A stretch of 64,000 bases of DNA from positions 31,955,504 through 32,019,503 of the forward strand of contig JARYHS010013630.1 in NCBI GenBank assembly GCA_031002005.1. Reading direction: 5' to 3'. This DNA comes from Vandiemenella viatica. Lineage: Eukaryota > Arthropoda > Insecta > Orthoptera > Morabidae. Position numbers and translations under genes: made by a program. Shown here piece by piece: positions 11,065 through 22,690 of this stretch. The notes below the pieces were generated by a model. The model was given only the letters and a program-made list of their open reading frames with translations. It was not told the DNA's origin and made no database searches. The first letter of the stretch is position 1. Every line of letters begins with the position of its first letter.

Positions 11065-13825
11065 TTTCCTATAATTCACTTTTCAGCCACCACTACCAAG
11101 CACAGATCACTGATGTTTGTGGGTGGAAGTAGCATGGAGTTTCCTGTCGTGCACAACGTTGGCCGAATGCCGATTGCTGTGGGGATGTGGGAGATATAAT
11201 GATTAAAGTTGGTCAGTGCAGGGCGTTTTCAAATTTCGACAAAAAATTCCTATCTCCGTATACTTCTCTTTCCTGCCACAACTACATAACATAGACTTTT
11301 GGTGTTTGTGTGTGGTAGTAGAATCGTCTTTCCTGTCGTGCACTATAGTTGTTAGATGTCGGTAGCTATGGGGATGTGAGAGATATGGGGGTTGAAAGTG
11401 GTCGACCAGTGGAAATTTCATACTTCTGCCAAAGACAAAAGTGTCATGGTGTATCACTTTTCAGCGAAAACTATAGATCACAGATAACTGGCGTTTGTGT
11501 GTAGTAGTAGCACAGAGTCACCTTTCGATCACAACAGCGGCCGAATTTCAGAAACTGTGGTACTGTGGTAGATATGGGGGTTGAAAGTGGCTGACCAAGG
11601 ATATTTTCGTATTTCGACTGTCTCCGCATATGTCACTTTTCTGCCACAACTACATAGCATAGAGCATTGGTGTTTGTGTATGGTAGTAGAATCGTATCTC
11701 ATGTAGTGCACTATGGTTGTTAGATGTCGGTAGCTATGGGGGTGTGGGAGAAATGGGGGTTGAAAGTGGTCGACCTGTGGCAGTTTCATACTTCTGCCAA
11801 AGACAAAAATGTCATGGTGTATCACTTTTCCGCGAAAACTACAGATCACAGATAACTGGCGTTTGTGTGTAGTAGTAGCACAGAGTCACCTTTCGAACAC
11901 AACAGCGGCCGAATTTCAGAAACTGTGGTACTGTGGTAGATATGGTGGTTATAAGTGGCCGACCAAGGATATTTTCGCATTTCGACTGTCTCCGCATATG
12001 TCACTTTTCTGCCACAACTACATAGCATAGAGCATTGGTGTTTGTGTTTGGTAGTAAAATCGTATCTCATGTAGTGCACTATGGTTATTAGATGTCGGTA
12101 GCTATGGGGGTGTAGGAGATATGGGGGTTGAAAGTGATCGACCTGTGGCAATTTCATACTTCTGCCAAAGACAAAAGTGTCATGGTGTATCACTTTTCAG
12201 CGAAAACTATAGATCACAGATAACTGGCGTTTGTGTGTAGTAGTAGCACAGAGTCACCTTTCTATCACAACAGCGGCCGAATTTCAGAAACTGTGGTACT
12301 GTGGTAGATATGAAGGTTGTAAGTGGCCGACCAAGTATATTTTCGCATTTCGACTGTCTCCGCATATGTCACTTTTCTGCCACAACTACAGAGCATAGAG
12401 CATCGGTGTTTGTGTTTGGTAGTAGAATCGTATCTCATGTAGTGCACTATGGTTATTAGATGTCGGTTGCTATGGGGGTGTGGGAGAAATGGGGGTTGAA
12501 AGTGGTCGACCTGTGGCAGTTTCATACTTCTGCCAAAGACAAAAGTGTCATGGTGTATCACTTTTCAGCGAAAACTATAGATCACAGATAACTGGCGTTT
12601 GTGTGTAGTAGTAGCACAGAGTCACCTTTTGATCACAACAGCGGCCGAATTTCAGAAACTGTGGTACTGTGGTAGATATGGTGGTTATAAGTGGCCGACC
12701 AAGGATATTTTCGCATTTCGACTGTCTCCGCATATGTCACTTTTCTGCCACAACTACATAGCATAGAGCATTGGTGTTTGTGTTTGGTAGTAAAATCGTA
12801 TCTCATGTAGTGCACTATGGTTATTAGATGTCGGTAGCTATGGGGGTGTAGGAGATATGGGGGTTGAAAGTGATCGACCTGTGGCAATTTCATACTTCTG
12901 CCAAAGACAAAAGTGTCATGGTGTATCACTTTTAAGCGAAAACTACAGATCACAGATAACTGGCGTTTGTGTGTAGTAGTAGCACAGAGTCACCTTTCGA
13001 TCACAACAGCGGCCGAATTTCAGAAACTGTGGTACTGTGGTAGATATGAAGGTTGTAAGTGGCCGACCAAGGATATTTTCGCATTTCGACTGTCTCCACA
13101 TATGTCACTTTTCTGCCACAACTACATAGCATAGAGCATCGGTGTTTGTGTTTGGTAGTAGAATCGTATCTCATGTAGTGCACTATGGTTATTAGATGTC
13201 GGTAGCTATGGGGGTGTGGGAGAAATGGGGGTTGAAAGTGGTCGACCTGTGGCAGTTTCATACTTCTGCCAAAGACAAAAATGTCATGGTGTATCACTTT
13301 TCAGCGAAAACTACAGATCACAGATAACTGGCGTTTGTGTGTAGTAGTAGCACAGAGTCACCTTTCGATCACAACAGCGGCCGAATTTCAGAAACTGTGG
13401 TACTGTGGTAGATATGGTGGTTATAAGTGGCCGACCAAGGATATTTTCGCATTTCGACTGTCTCCGCATATTCACTTTTCTGCCACAACTACATAGCATA
13501 GAGCATTGGTGTTTGTGTTTGGTAGTAGAATCGTATCTCATGTAGTGCACTATGGTTATTAGATGTCGGTAGCTATGGGGGGTAGGAGATATGGGGGTTG
13601 AAAGTGATCGACCTGTGGCAATTTCATACTTCTGCCAAAGACAAAAGTGTCATGGTGTATCACTTTTCAGCGAAAACTATAGATCACAGATAACTGGCGT
13701 TTGTGTGTAGTAGTAGCACAGAGTCACCTTTCGATCACAACAGCGGCCGAATTTCAGAAACTGTGATACTGTGGTAGATATTAAGCGAAAACTATAGATC
13801 ACAGATAACTGGCGTTTGTGTGTAG
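11065..13825 (+). repeat. Hierarchical satellite array, left part
   Basis: The period is 368 bp (for example CCTTTCGATC at 11521, 11889 and 12257). Each period has two related monomers, 189 bp (from TCACTTTTCTGCC) and 179 bp (from TCACTTTTCAGCG). Neighbouring 368-bp units alternate between GTGTAGGAGATAT and GTGTGGGAGAAAT types, giving a 736-bp higher-order unit. The first unit (11065-11440) is the most diverged, as expected at an array edge. One unit is shortened at 13780/13781. Confidence 0.9.
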
Positions 13826-16365
13826 TTTTTTTTTTGTTTTTTTTTTTTATTTCCTGATTTTACATAGCCTACTACCTTGTTACCTAAAGTAGGCCCTTAG
13901 TTTCTACAGTTTTATTCTTAAAACAATTTACTTTATTTTTTTGTTAATAATATATCTGGATAATTATTTTTAAGGATTTAATGGATTTAAGTATTCTAAT
14001 AGTAAATCTACTAATTATTCTAATAATTAATATACCACTTAATCTACCAACTAATCTACTAATTAATCTACAATCTTACTAATTCACACCAATATCAGCA
14101 ATTGTCTTTGTATTTTCATACTTCTAATTAATAAACTGTCTATTTGTATACGTTCTTCTTTTACCACTGCTGGCCTGCGTCGACATCTGGCCGCTAGCTG
14201 TCTCTGCTGATGCAGCGGGGCGACTGCTGACATGCTGACCACAAAGTGTCGTCAGCCAGCTTCACGTTCCAGGTAGTGGTCTCGTTCTTCTCCGGTTTGT
14301 CCCTGGAGCCACCTGCTCCCCCATCAGGAGTTCTCTCCTGGAATCAGAGCAGGCCACCCCCTGAGCCCTGGAGAAGGTGCCTCTGGCTTCCAGAGGCACT
14401 ACGATGAATTGAGTCTTTGCCGTCTTCCTGGTGCAGGCACCGCCTTAGTCATGGGCAGTGCTTGTAGTCAAATTTGGGTTGTTCTTTACTCTTGAGTTTC
14501 TTCCTCTCCTGTCCTTCTTTCTGCTTCTGATGCCGGTTGCTCGCGGCGTCCCCTACGCTCTGCCTGTTTCAATTCAACAAATCTCGCCTTCTCGCGCTGC
14601 GACGCTAGATTAGCAGCTTCATCCAGCAAGTGCCAGAGCTCGGTATCACGCAGTATATCGTATATTCTTCTGTTCTGAAGTTGTATTTGGAGATATGCTC
14701 TTGATTCTTCAGTTTGTTTGCACTCCCAAACCACGTGCTCGGGAGTACTTACTTCACCACAGTCGCACCTGTTTGTTTCTTTGAGGCCTCTCTGTTCTAA
14801 GAAGCTGTTGTATGGACCATGGCCAGATATGTAGTGTATGAGCCCTGGAGATGGTTGTAGGTGAGTCATGTTCATTCTCTCTTTCACGCAAGGAAGCATG
14901 TCGAAGGTCCTTCTGCCCGTGTTGCTGTTAGTCCATGTTTGCTGCCATTCATCCATCAGCGCATCCCAAATATCTTTTTTGGTTTCAACAGGCCTACCAA
15001 TTATTTCAGCAGCTTGGTCATACCTTCCTTTTTTAATCCAGTATAGCGCTCCTCGCTTCCTTACTTCCAGGTCCAGGGGCCAGATACCAAGTATAACCGT
15101 TAGGGCATCTGTGGCCGTTGTTCTGTAGGCCCCAGTTAGTCGGAGCAGAATTCCTCGCTGCGTACGGCGAAGCAGCTCCTTTGGTTTGACCTTTCTTAGG
15201 TGCTTGGCCCACGTGCTTGCAGCGTATCCAGTAATGGAGGTCAGTATTGCATCGTGATATCTTCTTATGACGAGCGGAGGCAGATTAAACCGTCGTTCGC
15301 CAATGCTTATCAATTTGTGCATTACCAGTGCTGCTCTTCCACATACTTCCTCCATGTGAGACGCAAATTTCAGTTGTTCCTCCAGGTTTACACCAAGGTA
15401 GCGGACTACTGCTTTTCTCTTTATTGTTTTTCCCTGGATCCTAATTACCGGATTTCGTTTGAGTGTTCCTTTTAGGAGCATGTAGGTCGTCTTTTGTGGG
15501 GCTAGGTTTAACTTAACTGCTGCACACCACTTACTCAGGCAATCCAATACTGCTTTGCATTTTGTTTCGAGTTCCTGCCTGGTGTCCGCGTCTATCAGAA
15601 GTGCGAGATCATCGGCGAATGCCACCACACCCAGCAGTTCTGACATTTGTTGCAATATTTCCATGACCGGTTCCAAACCAATGTCCCAGAAAATTGGTCC
15701 ACACACTGATCCCTGCGGGCAACCTTTCGTCAGTCTTTTCTCTATGTACTTGTTGGGGCACCGCAATTTGGCATATCTATTTCTACAATAATCTCTAAAA
15801 CTGGTATAAAGGTTTTTTGGACAGTTGATGTTTCTTAAGCGTTCGAACAGCGCGGGCCACCAGAGATTGTCGAATGCGCCGGCGATATCCACAAATACTC
15901 CCACCACATAATTTTTGGAAGAGTTTTGAGCTATTTCCATTAAGCGGTTGATGGCGTCCTCTGTTGACTTGCCTGCTCTGAACCCATACTGATTTGGGTT
16001 CATCCCATGTTTTAATCTATGTTCCTTTAGTTTCTTGCAAAGTATCTTTTCTTGTACTTTCCCTAGAACATTGAGTAAGCAGATTGGACGGTAGGATTTT
16101 GGAAGTTGTGGGTCTTTGCCTCCACCTTTCGCTATGATAATCACGTCACTCGTTTTCCATGCATTTGGTATTTTTCCCTGTACCAGGCATTCGTTAAAAA
16201 GTTTATTTAAGGTTGGAACCAGTTGGATGACCAGCTCCTGGAGGACCTCTGCTGGTATCCCATCAGGTCCAGGTGCTTTTCTTTTTGGAAGGGAAAATAT
16301 TGCCTCTACTATCTCTCATCTGATATGACGCATTTTTGATGTTCACTCTCGTAGGGATCCCACAT
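13826..16365 (-). mobile_element. R1-clade LINE, 5'-truncated, inside the satellite
   Basis: 2540 bp on the minus strand. It ends in a poly(A) tail (T's at 13826-13848, with one G) and is flanked by the direct repeat TTTGTGTGTAG at 13815-13825 and 16366-16376. ORF1 and the endonuclease are missing because of 5' truncation within the reverse transcriptase region. An AT-rich segment and a GC-richer 3' UTR (about 13850-14480) precede the tail on the plus-strand map. R1-clade LINEs often choose fixed repeated targets, so the location in a satellite is notable. Confidence 0.9.
14486..16315 (-). pseudogene. R1-clade reverse transcriptase, N-terminally truncated ORF2
   Basis: An open frame of 609 codons runs from just after a stop (16316-16318) to TGA-type termination at 14486. 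It contains, in order, KAPGPDGIPAEVL, YRPICLL, GFRAGKSTEDA, FVDIAGAFDNLWW (motif A), GCPQGSVCGP (motif B), VAFADDLALLI (catalytic motif C) and VRYLGV. Near the C-terminus is a cysteine/histidine cluster CDCGEVSTPEHVVWEC, like the zinc motif that ends R1/TRAS ORF2 proteins. The VDI-GAFDN-WW pattern places it in the R1 clade. The RT core is undamaged for about 600 codons, so the insertion is fairly young. However, the missing endonuclease means this copy cannot move by itself. Confidence 0.88.
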
Positions 16366-19211
16366 TTTGTGTGTAGTAGTAGCACAGAGTCACCTTTCGA
16401 TCACAACAGCGGCCGAATTTCAGAAACTGTGGTACTGTGGTAGATATGGTGGTTGTAAGTGGCCGACCAAGGATATTTTCGTATTTCGACTGTCTCCGCA
16501 TATGTCACTTTTCTGCCACAACTACATAGCATAGAGCATTGGTGTTTGTGTTTGGTAGTAGAATCGTATCTCATGTAGTGCACTATGGTTATTAGATGTC
16601 GGTAGCTATGGGGGTGTAGGAGATATGGGGGTTGAAAGTGATCGACCTGTGGCAATTTCATACTTCTGCCAAAGACAAAAGTGTCATGGTGTATCACTTT
16701 TTAAGCGAAAACTACAGATCACAGATAACTAGCGTTTGTGTGTAGTAGTAGCACAGAGTCACCTTTCGATCACAACAGCGGCCGAATTTCAGAAACTGTG
16801 GTACTGTGGTAGATATGAAGGTTGTAAGTGGCCGACCAAGTATATTTTCGCATTTCGACTGTCTCCGCATATGTCACTTTTCTGCCACAACTACATAGCA
16901 TAGAGCATCGGTGTTTGTGTTTGGTAGTAGAATCGTATCTCATGTAGTGCACTATGGTTATTAGATGTCGGTAGCTATAGGGGTGTGGGAGAAATGGGGG
17001 TTGAAAGTGGTCGACCTGTGGCAGTTTCATACTTCTGCCAAAGACAAAAATGTCATGGTGTATCACTTTTCAGCGAAAACTACAGATCACAGATAACTGG
17101 CGTTTGTGTGTAGTAGTAGCACAGAGTCACCTTTCGATCACAACAGCGGCCGAATTTCAGAAACTGTGGTACTGTGGTAGATATGGTGGTTATAAGTGGC
17201 CGACCAAGGATATTTTCGCATTTCGACTGTCTCCGCATATGTCACTTTTCTGCCACAACTACATAGCATAGAGCATTGGTGTTTGTGTTTGGTAGTAAAA
17301 TCGTATCTCTTGTAGTGCACTATGGTTATTAGATGTCGGTAGCTATGGGGGTGTAGGAGATATGGGGGTTGAAAGTGATCGACCTGTGGCAATTTCATAC
17401 TTCTGCCAAAGACAAAAGTGTCATGGTGTATCACTTTTCAGCGAAAACTACAGATCACAGATAACTGGCGTTTGTGTGTAGTAGTAGCACAAAGTCACCT
17501 TTCGTTCACAACAGCGGCCGAATTTCAGAAACTGTGCTACTGTGGTAGATATGAAGGTTGTAAGTGGCCGACCAAGGATATTTTCGTATTTCGACTGTCT
17601 CCGCATATGTCACTTTTCTGCCACAACTACATAGCATAGAGCATTGGTGTTTGTGTTTGGTAGTAGAATCGTATCACATGTAGTGCACTATGGTTGTTTG
17701 ATGTCGGTAGCTATAGGGGTGTGGGAGAAATGGGGGTTGAAAGTGGTTGACCTGTGGCAATTTCATACTTCTGCCAAAGACAAAAGAGTCATGGTGTATC
17801 ACTTTTCAGCGAAAACTATAGATCACAGATAACTGGCGTTTGTGTGTAGTAGTAGCACAGAGTCACCTTTCGATCACAACAGCGGCTGAATTTCAGAAAC
17901 TGTGGTACTGTGGTAGATATGGTGGTTGTAAGTGGCCGACCAAGGATATTTTCGTATTTCGACTGTCTCCGCATATGTCACTTTTCTGCCACAACTACAT
18001 AGCATAGAGCATTGGTGTTTGTGTTTGGTAGTAGAATCGTATCTCATGTAGTGCACTATGGTTGTTAGATGTCGGTAGCTATGGGGGTGTGGGAGAAATG
18101 GGGGTTGAAAGTGGTCTACCTGTGGCAATTTCAAACTTCTGCCAAAGACAAAAGTGTCATGGTGTATCACTTTTCAGCGAAAACTATAGATCACAGATAA
18201 CTGGCGTTTGTGTGTAGTAGTAGCACAGAGTCTCCTTTCGATCACAACAGCGGCCGAATTTCTGAAACTGTGCTACTGTGGTAGATATGGTGGTTGTAAG
18301 TGGCCGACCAAGGATATTTTCGTATTTCGACTGTCTCCGCATATGTCACTTTTCTGCCACAACTACATAGCATAGAGCATTGGTGTTTGTGTTTGGTAGT
18401 AGAATCGTATCTCATGTAGTGCACTATGGTTGTTTGATGTCGGTAGCTATGGGGGTGTGGGAGAAATGGGGGTTGAAAATGGTCGACCTGTGGCAATTTC
18501 ATACTTCTGCCAAAGACAAAAGTGTCATGGTGTATCACTTTTCAGCGAAAACTATAGATCACAGATAACTGGCGTTTGTGTGTAGTAGTAGCACAGAGTC
18601 ACCTTTCGATCACAACAGCGGCCGAATTTCAGAAACTGTGGTACTGTGGTAGATATGGTGGTTGTAAGTGGCCGACCAAGGATATTTTCGTATTTCGACG
18701 AAAGGCATGTGTCTCGGCAGATTTCACTTTTCTGCCACGACTACATAGCATAGAGCATTGGTGTTTATGTGTAGTAGTAGAATCGTGTCTGTTATCATGC
18801 ACTATGGTTGTTAGATGTCTGTAGCTATGGGGGTGTGGAAGATATGGGGGATGAAAATGGTTGATCTGCGGCAATTTCATATTTCTGCCAAAGACGCATG
18901 TGTCACGGTGTATCACTTTTAAGTGAAAACTATCAATCGCAGATCACTGGCGTTTGTGTGTGGTAGTAACACAGAGTCTCCCATCGATCTCAACGTTGGC
19001 CGAAATTCGGTAACTGTGGGAGTGTGTTAGATATGGTGTTTGAAATTGCTCGATCATGAATATTTTCGAATTTCATCCAAAGACTTGTGTGTATCCGTAA
19101 ATTTTACTTTGCTGCCGGAAGTACATAGCGCAGAAGACTGGTATTTGTGTGTGGTAATAGTATCGAGTCTCCCATCGTGCACTATGGTGGTTAGATGTCT
19201 ATAGCTGTCAA
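16366..19211 (+). repeat. Hierarchical satellite array, right part
   Basis: Continuation of the 368-bp array. The 736-bp alternation holds to about 17650. From there to 18700 successive units are all of one type (GTGGTTGTAAG, GTGTGGGAGAAAT), so homogenisation differs along the array. The last two monomers (18700-19211) are clearly diverged and end at the Helitron-like terminus. Confidence 0.9.
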
Positions 19212-19256
19212 TATGAATTTTTTACAATCACGAACGAAGTCGTGGGTACCAACTAG

Positions 19257-20200
19257 TATTTATTTTAATTGTAGTGTAGTCTGCACAATTCGAAATAAGT
19301 GTGCAACTCTTTCCGTTCAAACGATTTAATAACAATAATAAGGCAAGTTTAAATTATTTTGAAAGAAAAGAACTATATTATTCATGCCCTGCTGTATCGT
19401 CAAATGCCAGTTGTAATGCTGACCCAATGCGAAGTAACAATCTATTCAAAGCTTTCGTTAACATTGATGTTCCAAAATTAATTTTTTATCTTACTTATCT
19501 GTGGCCAAAGATGTTAACGAATACTTTTACATAAAATGAATATTACGTAAATATAAGCATCTAATGATTGATATGTCGATTTAAAAGCAATACATACTTT
19601 TATTTCAGTGTTATATCAGTTAATTTATTCGCGGATGCCTAGAAATGTTATTTAATGATGTGCGTCACCAAGAAAATGGCGTAAAGCGTAAGGTAATAGT
19701 GCGACGTCATAGATTGACGTCATGCCGTGACAGGTGATGTCATACGTGACAGCTGACGTTTTATATTAATTGGTAATAACTAAACTCCTGCTGCCTCATG
19801 CTATAGGGAGAACATTCTGGCCCAGGCAGCTTTCAACGTAGCCACTATCTCCGCTAGTATTGTCAGTACAAAATCAAACGATACAGGCACATCTCAACAC
19901 ATTAAACGCATCGGGACTAATGTAGAGTAGAAGCAACATTTTCTATGTCATGTTTCCTTATTATCGCGATGTAAACTTGACCTGGAATACTAACGTAAAC
20001 TGTGTTAAGAGTTGTAATGAATTCAGGACTTTCCGTTATTCATCGTAAGTTACGAACATTTTAATATATATATTTAAATTAGGTAACTTTAATAATTGTC
20101 AAGATGCTGATGCCATAGTTTATGTTACTAAATGTAGTTTCACATGTATACATTATTTACTTCGCTTTTGCGACCGCTATATTACAAACGTCATTTTTCT
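19257..20200 (+). repeat. 546-bp tandem units 2 (end) and 3 (degenerate)
   Basis: From 19257 to about 19620 the sequence matches 9385-9545 (CGATTTAATAAC, CAATACATACTTTTATTTCAG). From about 19780 to 20000 it matches 9010-9245 (CTCCGCTAGTATTGTCAGTA against CGCCGCTAATGTTGCCGCTA). No coding potential. Confidence 0.5.
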
Positions 20201-20206
20201 GCCAGT

Positions 20207-20207
<1 letters not shown>

Positions 20208-20240
<33 letters not shown>
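20208..20240 (+). repeat. Poly(T) run of 33 bases
   Basis: An uninterrupted T run. It may be the poly(A) tail of a minus-strand retroelement, but no element body was recognised to its right. Confidence 0.8.
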
Positions 20241-20241
<1 letters not shown>

Positions 20242-20429
20242 ATATCACTACCTGAAATTGTAGCTCAAGTTTATATCACAGTTCATGAAGTCACTTTCAT
20301 GCAATACAGTGAATGTATTAATGCGCTGGTGATAGAACTCTCGATTTTCTAGCGACAATATTGGAAGAGTTTGTGACTTGGTTGAAATACAGTTGACAGA
20401 ATTACAACCGAAACTTTATTAGTAATTTA

Positions 20430-20720
20430 AGCTGCTTTCATGAACACCAATTTAGTCACATGTATCGCGTTGTACTTAAATTATATCAGAAGATATCAAC
20501 AGGAAATATAAATCAGTACTTAACCTAAAAAAAATTTAAAATCGTACTGCCGGTAAGTTCACAAGAAGATGTCTTCAGGTTGCGGACAAAAAATAGTGTG
20601 ACATCTCAGGTAACACGCCGTAATTGCAATATATGTGTCACACTATATGTGACAAATTAAGATTTGAAAAAAGGGGTTATTTCCAAGGAGCTATATCAAC
20701 TAAGGTTGTAGTAAAGTTGA
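20430..20720 (+). repeat. Repeat paralogous to 7440-7562 plus 8355-8530
   Basis: Aligned blocks are CAGGAAATATAAATC, GTACTG, GATGTCTTCAG, CCGTAATT and GATTTGAAAAAA. This copy lacks the RTE LINE and so shows the empty insertion site at about 20555. Confidence 0.55.
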
Positions 20721-21149
20721 AACACAGCATGGACCAGAATGATTAGTAATATGGTGCATAATGGATTTGGAGTGCAGAAGGTGGCTGCCATGCCAAATTC
20801 TGACTCTAATTACGTCAGTCTGCTCGAGACATCTACTGCCGCTAAGTGAGTAATGTATGAAACCGTATCTTTCGGCGGGCGTTACCTATGTCCCGGCTTT
20901 GAGATACACTTTACACTGAAGAATAAAAGCAAAGGAAGCAGTTGACCATATTTTCAACCCTAAAGGAGAAATTTTTCTACTGGTAGTACTCTGAATAATA
21001 ACAAAACATTTTATGCCATGGCACAAAATCAAGCGAATGAAGTCGAGGGTAACTGTTAGTTAGAAATAAATATGGCTTTCCTCTTTGGCAGACCTACATA
21101 TTCTCTCCAGAAACAGAGATTGAAATACAGTATATCAGAGACCATGCGG
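20721..21149. other. No recognised feature
   Basis: Moderately AT-rich DNA with no ORF or recognisable repeat ends. Confidence 0.5.
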
Positions 21150-22690
21150 CCATCTCAAGAGTTGCTGGTGCTAATCAGATAGAAAAACCAGTTGCGAAAA
21201 AGCTGACAAAGCTTGAGAGACCGAACCTTTAAGACCCTCCTCAACAATCTCGAGCGCCGTATAAAAGCCATAGTCGAAGCGTATAGGAGGGAGCAGTTGG
21301 ATGATAGAGTGGCCAACTCAGAGTGGAAGACGCGACGGCCTGGGAACAAACCAGGAAATTTATTCGTTCAAGAAAACGCATCCCAACGCTCCATGGACCA
21401 CAGGGCCTTGTGTTTACTGCCAAGAACAAGGCCAACACCCTTGCGGATGTGTACGAAAACAACTTCCAGCCAGACGCAGAGCCGTATGATGATGTACACA
21501 TCAACGAAACGACGTCTGCCGACAGCTCAGAGGCTTCCTAAACCTGGGAAGGATCCCACATTTCTGCAGAACTATCGTCCCCGGTTACCTGCGGTGTCTA
21601 AGATCTTCGAGAAGATACTGCCCAGCCGATGACTCAAGTCCACCAGCTTCATGTCATCCCCGATGAGCAATTCGGTTTCCGATCCGGCCACTCGACTGCC
21701 CATCAACTAGTACGCGTAATAGAAGAAGTAAAGGACGCGTACAACCACCGACGATACTGTGTAATGGTACGGTTGGATGTGACCAAGGCGTTTGACACTG
21801 TGTGGCACGAAGGACTGCTGCTGAAGATGATAATAGCGGGTATATCGAGACCATGCGTGGACTTGGTTAGACGCTACCTGAGCCACAGATGGTTCAGAGT
21901 AAAATTGAGAAGTCCAGGTCAAGCAGATGACGCGTCCTCGCAGGGGTACGACAAGGTTCTGTCCTTGGCCCTGTGCTTTACTGCATCTTCCCGTCGGATA
22001 TCCCAAGACCAATCCCTGTGTTCACATCACTTTACGTGGACGACACCGCATATCTTACATCTTCGTGGGGCCAGGTAGTCATAGTAATTCGTCCTCAAGC
22101 TGCACTAGAGCTGCTAGAAGAATCGCCTCACGGTGGAGAGTGAAAATCATCGCGGATAAATCACAAGCCATCGCTTTCCACCGGTGAGGGACCCCAAGAT
22201 CTCTAAACTTGAACCTATTTGGTCAAATAATACATCAGAAGACAGTAGTCAACTACGGGGGGGGGGGGGGTAAACCCAGATGAAAAGCTCACGTGGAGGC
22301 AGCATGTGGAGGATGTGGAATAAGAGAACAGAAAAAAGGCTCGGAACACTACCCTCTCCTCAACGAAAATTGAAAACTACCAGCAAGATAGGGAGTCCAA
22401 GTGTACCAAGCTTTGATCTGACCAGTGATGGCGTATGCATGCCCAGCTTGGGTATGTGCTGCAGCAACTCACATTCAAAAATTACAAGTATTGCAAAACC
22501 TAGCGCTCGAACGAGCACTGCATCTACCCTTGCGGTTCCCCGCAGATGACCTCCACGTGTTAGCCAACATGAGAGAGATTCAGGACAATAGTCAAATACT
22601 TTTATCTAAAAAAAGAACCCTCAGCCTCTGCAAATATTCAAAACATCGGCCAATACCATACAGGCAACCTTAGGCATCAAAGGCCGAAAG
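21150..22690 (+). mobile_element. Jockey-like LINE, broken reverse transcriptase
   Basis: Fragments of an RT ORF lie in order in different frames. They are: a linker and RT start (PKPGKDPTFLQNYRP at about 21540); FGFRSGHSTAHQLVRVIEE and VRLDVTKAFDTVWHEGL (21670-21815); then after a frameshift near 21945, VRQGSVLGP and LYVDDTAYL (about 21950-22060); and a C-terminal part to about 22670. TKAFDTVWH followed by GSVLGP and YVDD fits the Jockey clade. Frameshifts, an in-frame stop and a G run (22259-22270) show decay. The 5' end (ORF1 and endonuclease) is absent. Confidence 0.8.

Larger units (their letters stand above)
11035..19256 (+). mobile_element. Helitron-like element carrying a satellite array
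   Basis: The left end is A|TCTTATATATATATAAAA, a Helitron-type 5' end. The right end has a hairpin (CACGA 19229-19233, TCGTG 19240-19244), 12 bases, then CTAG at 19253-19256 and T. Both flanks align with the uninterrupted unit 1 near 9340-9420, so this interval behaves as one insertion of 8.2 kb, or about 5.7 kb without the nested R1 LINE. The content is almost entirely the 368-bp satellite; no Rep/helicase ORF is present. Ends, flanks and content are seen; that the array moved with the element, rather than expanding in place afterwards, is inference. Confidence 0.62.

Noticed and set aside
13826..16365. R1 element in 28S rDNA
   Set aside because: The flanks are satellite, not rRNA, on both sides, with a target duplication made of satellite sequence.
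11529..18538. Repeated open frames of about 98 codons (minus) and 73 codons (plus) in nearly every 368-bp unit
   Set aside because: They recur because the satellite unit recurs. Both strands are open over the same bases, differences between units fall at all codon positions, and there is no known domain. They are a by-product of the repeat, not a tandem gene family.
11065..19211. CRISPR-like array
   Set aside because: The period is 368 bp with no short constant repeat and unique spacers; the whole unit is conserved, so it is a satellite in a eukaryotic genome.
22259..22270. G run as a possible G-quadruplex or regulatory site
   Set aside because: A single homopolymer inside a decayed LINE ORF; replication slippage explains it.
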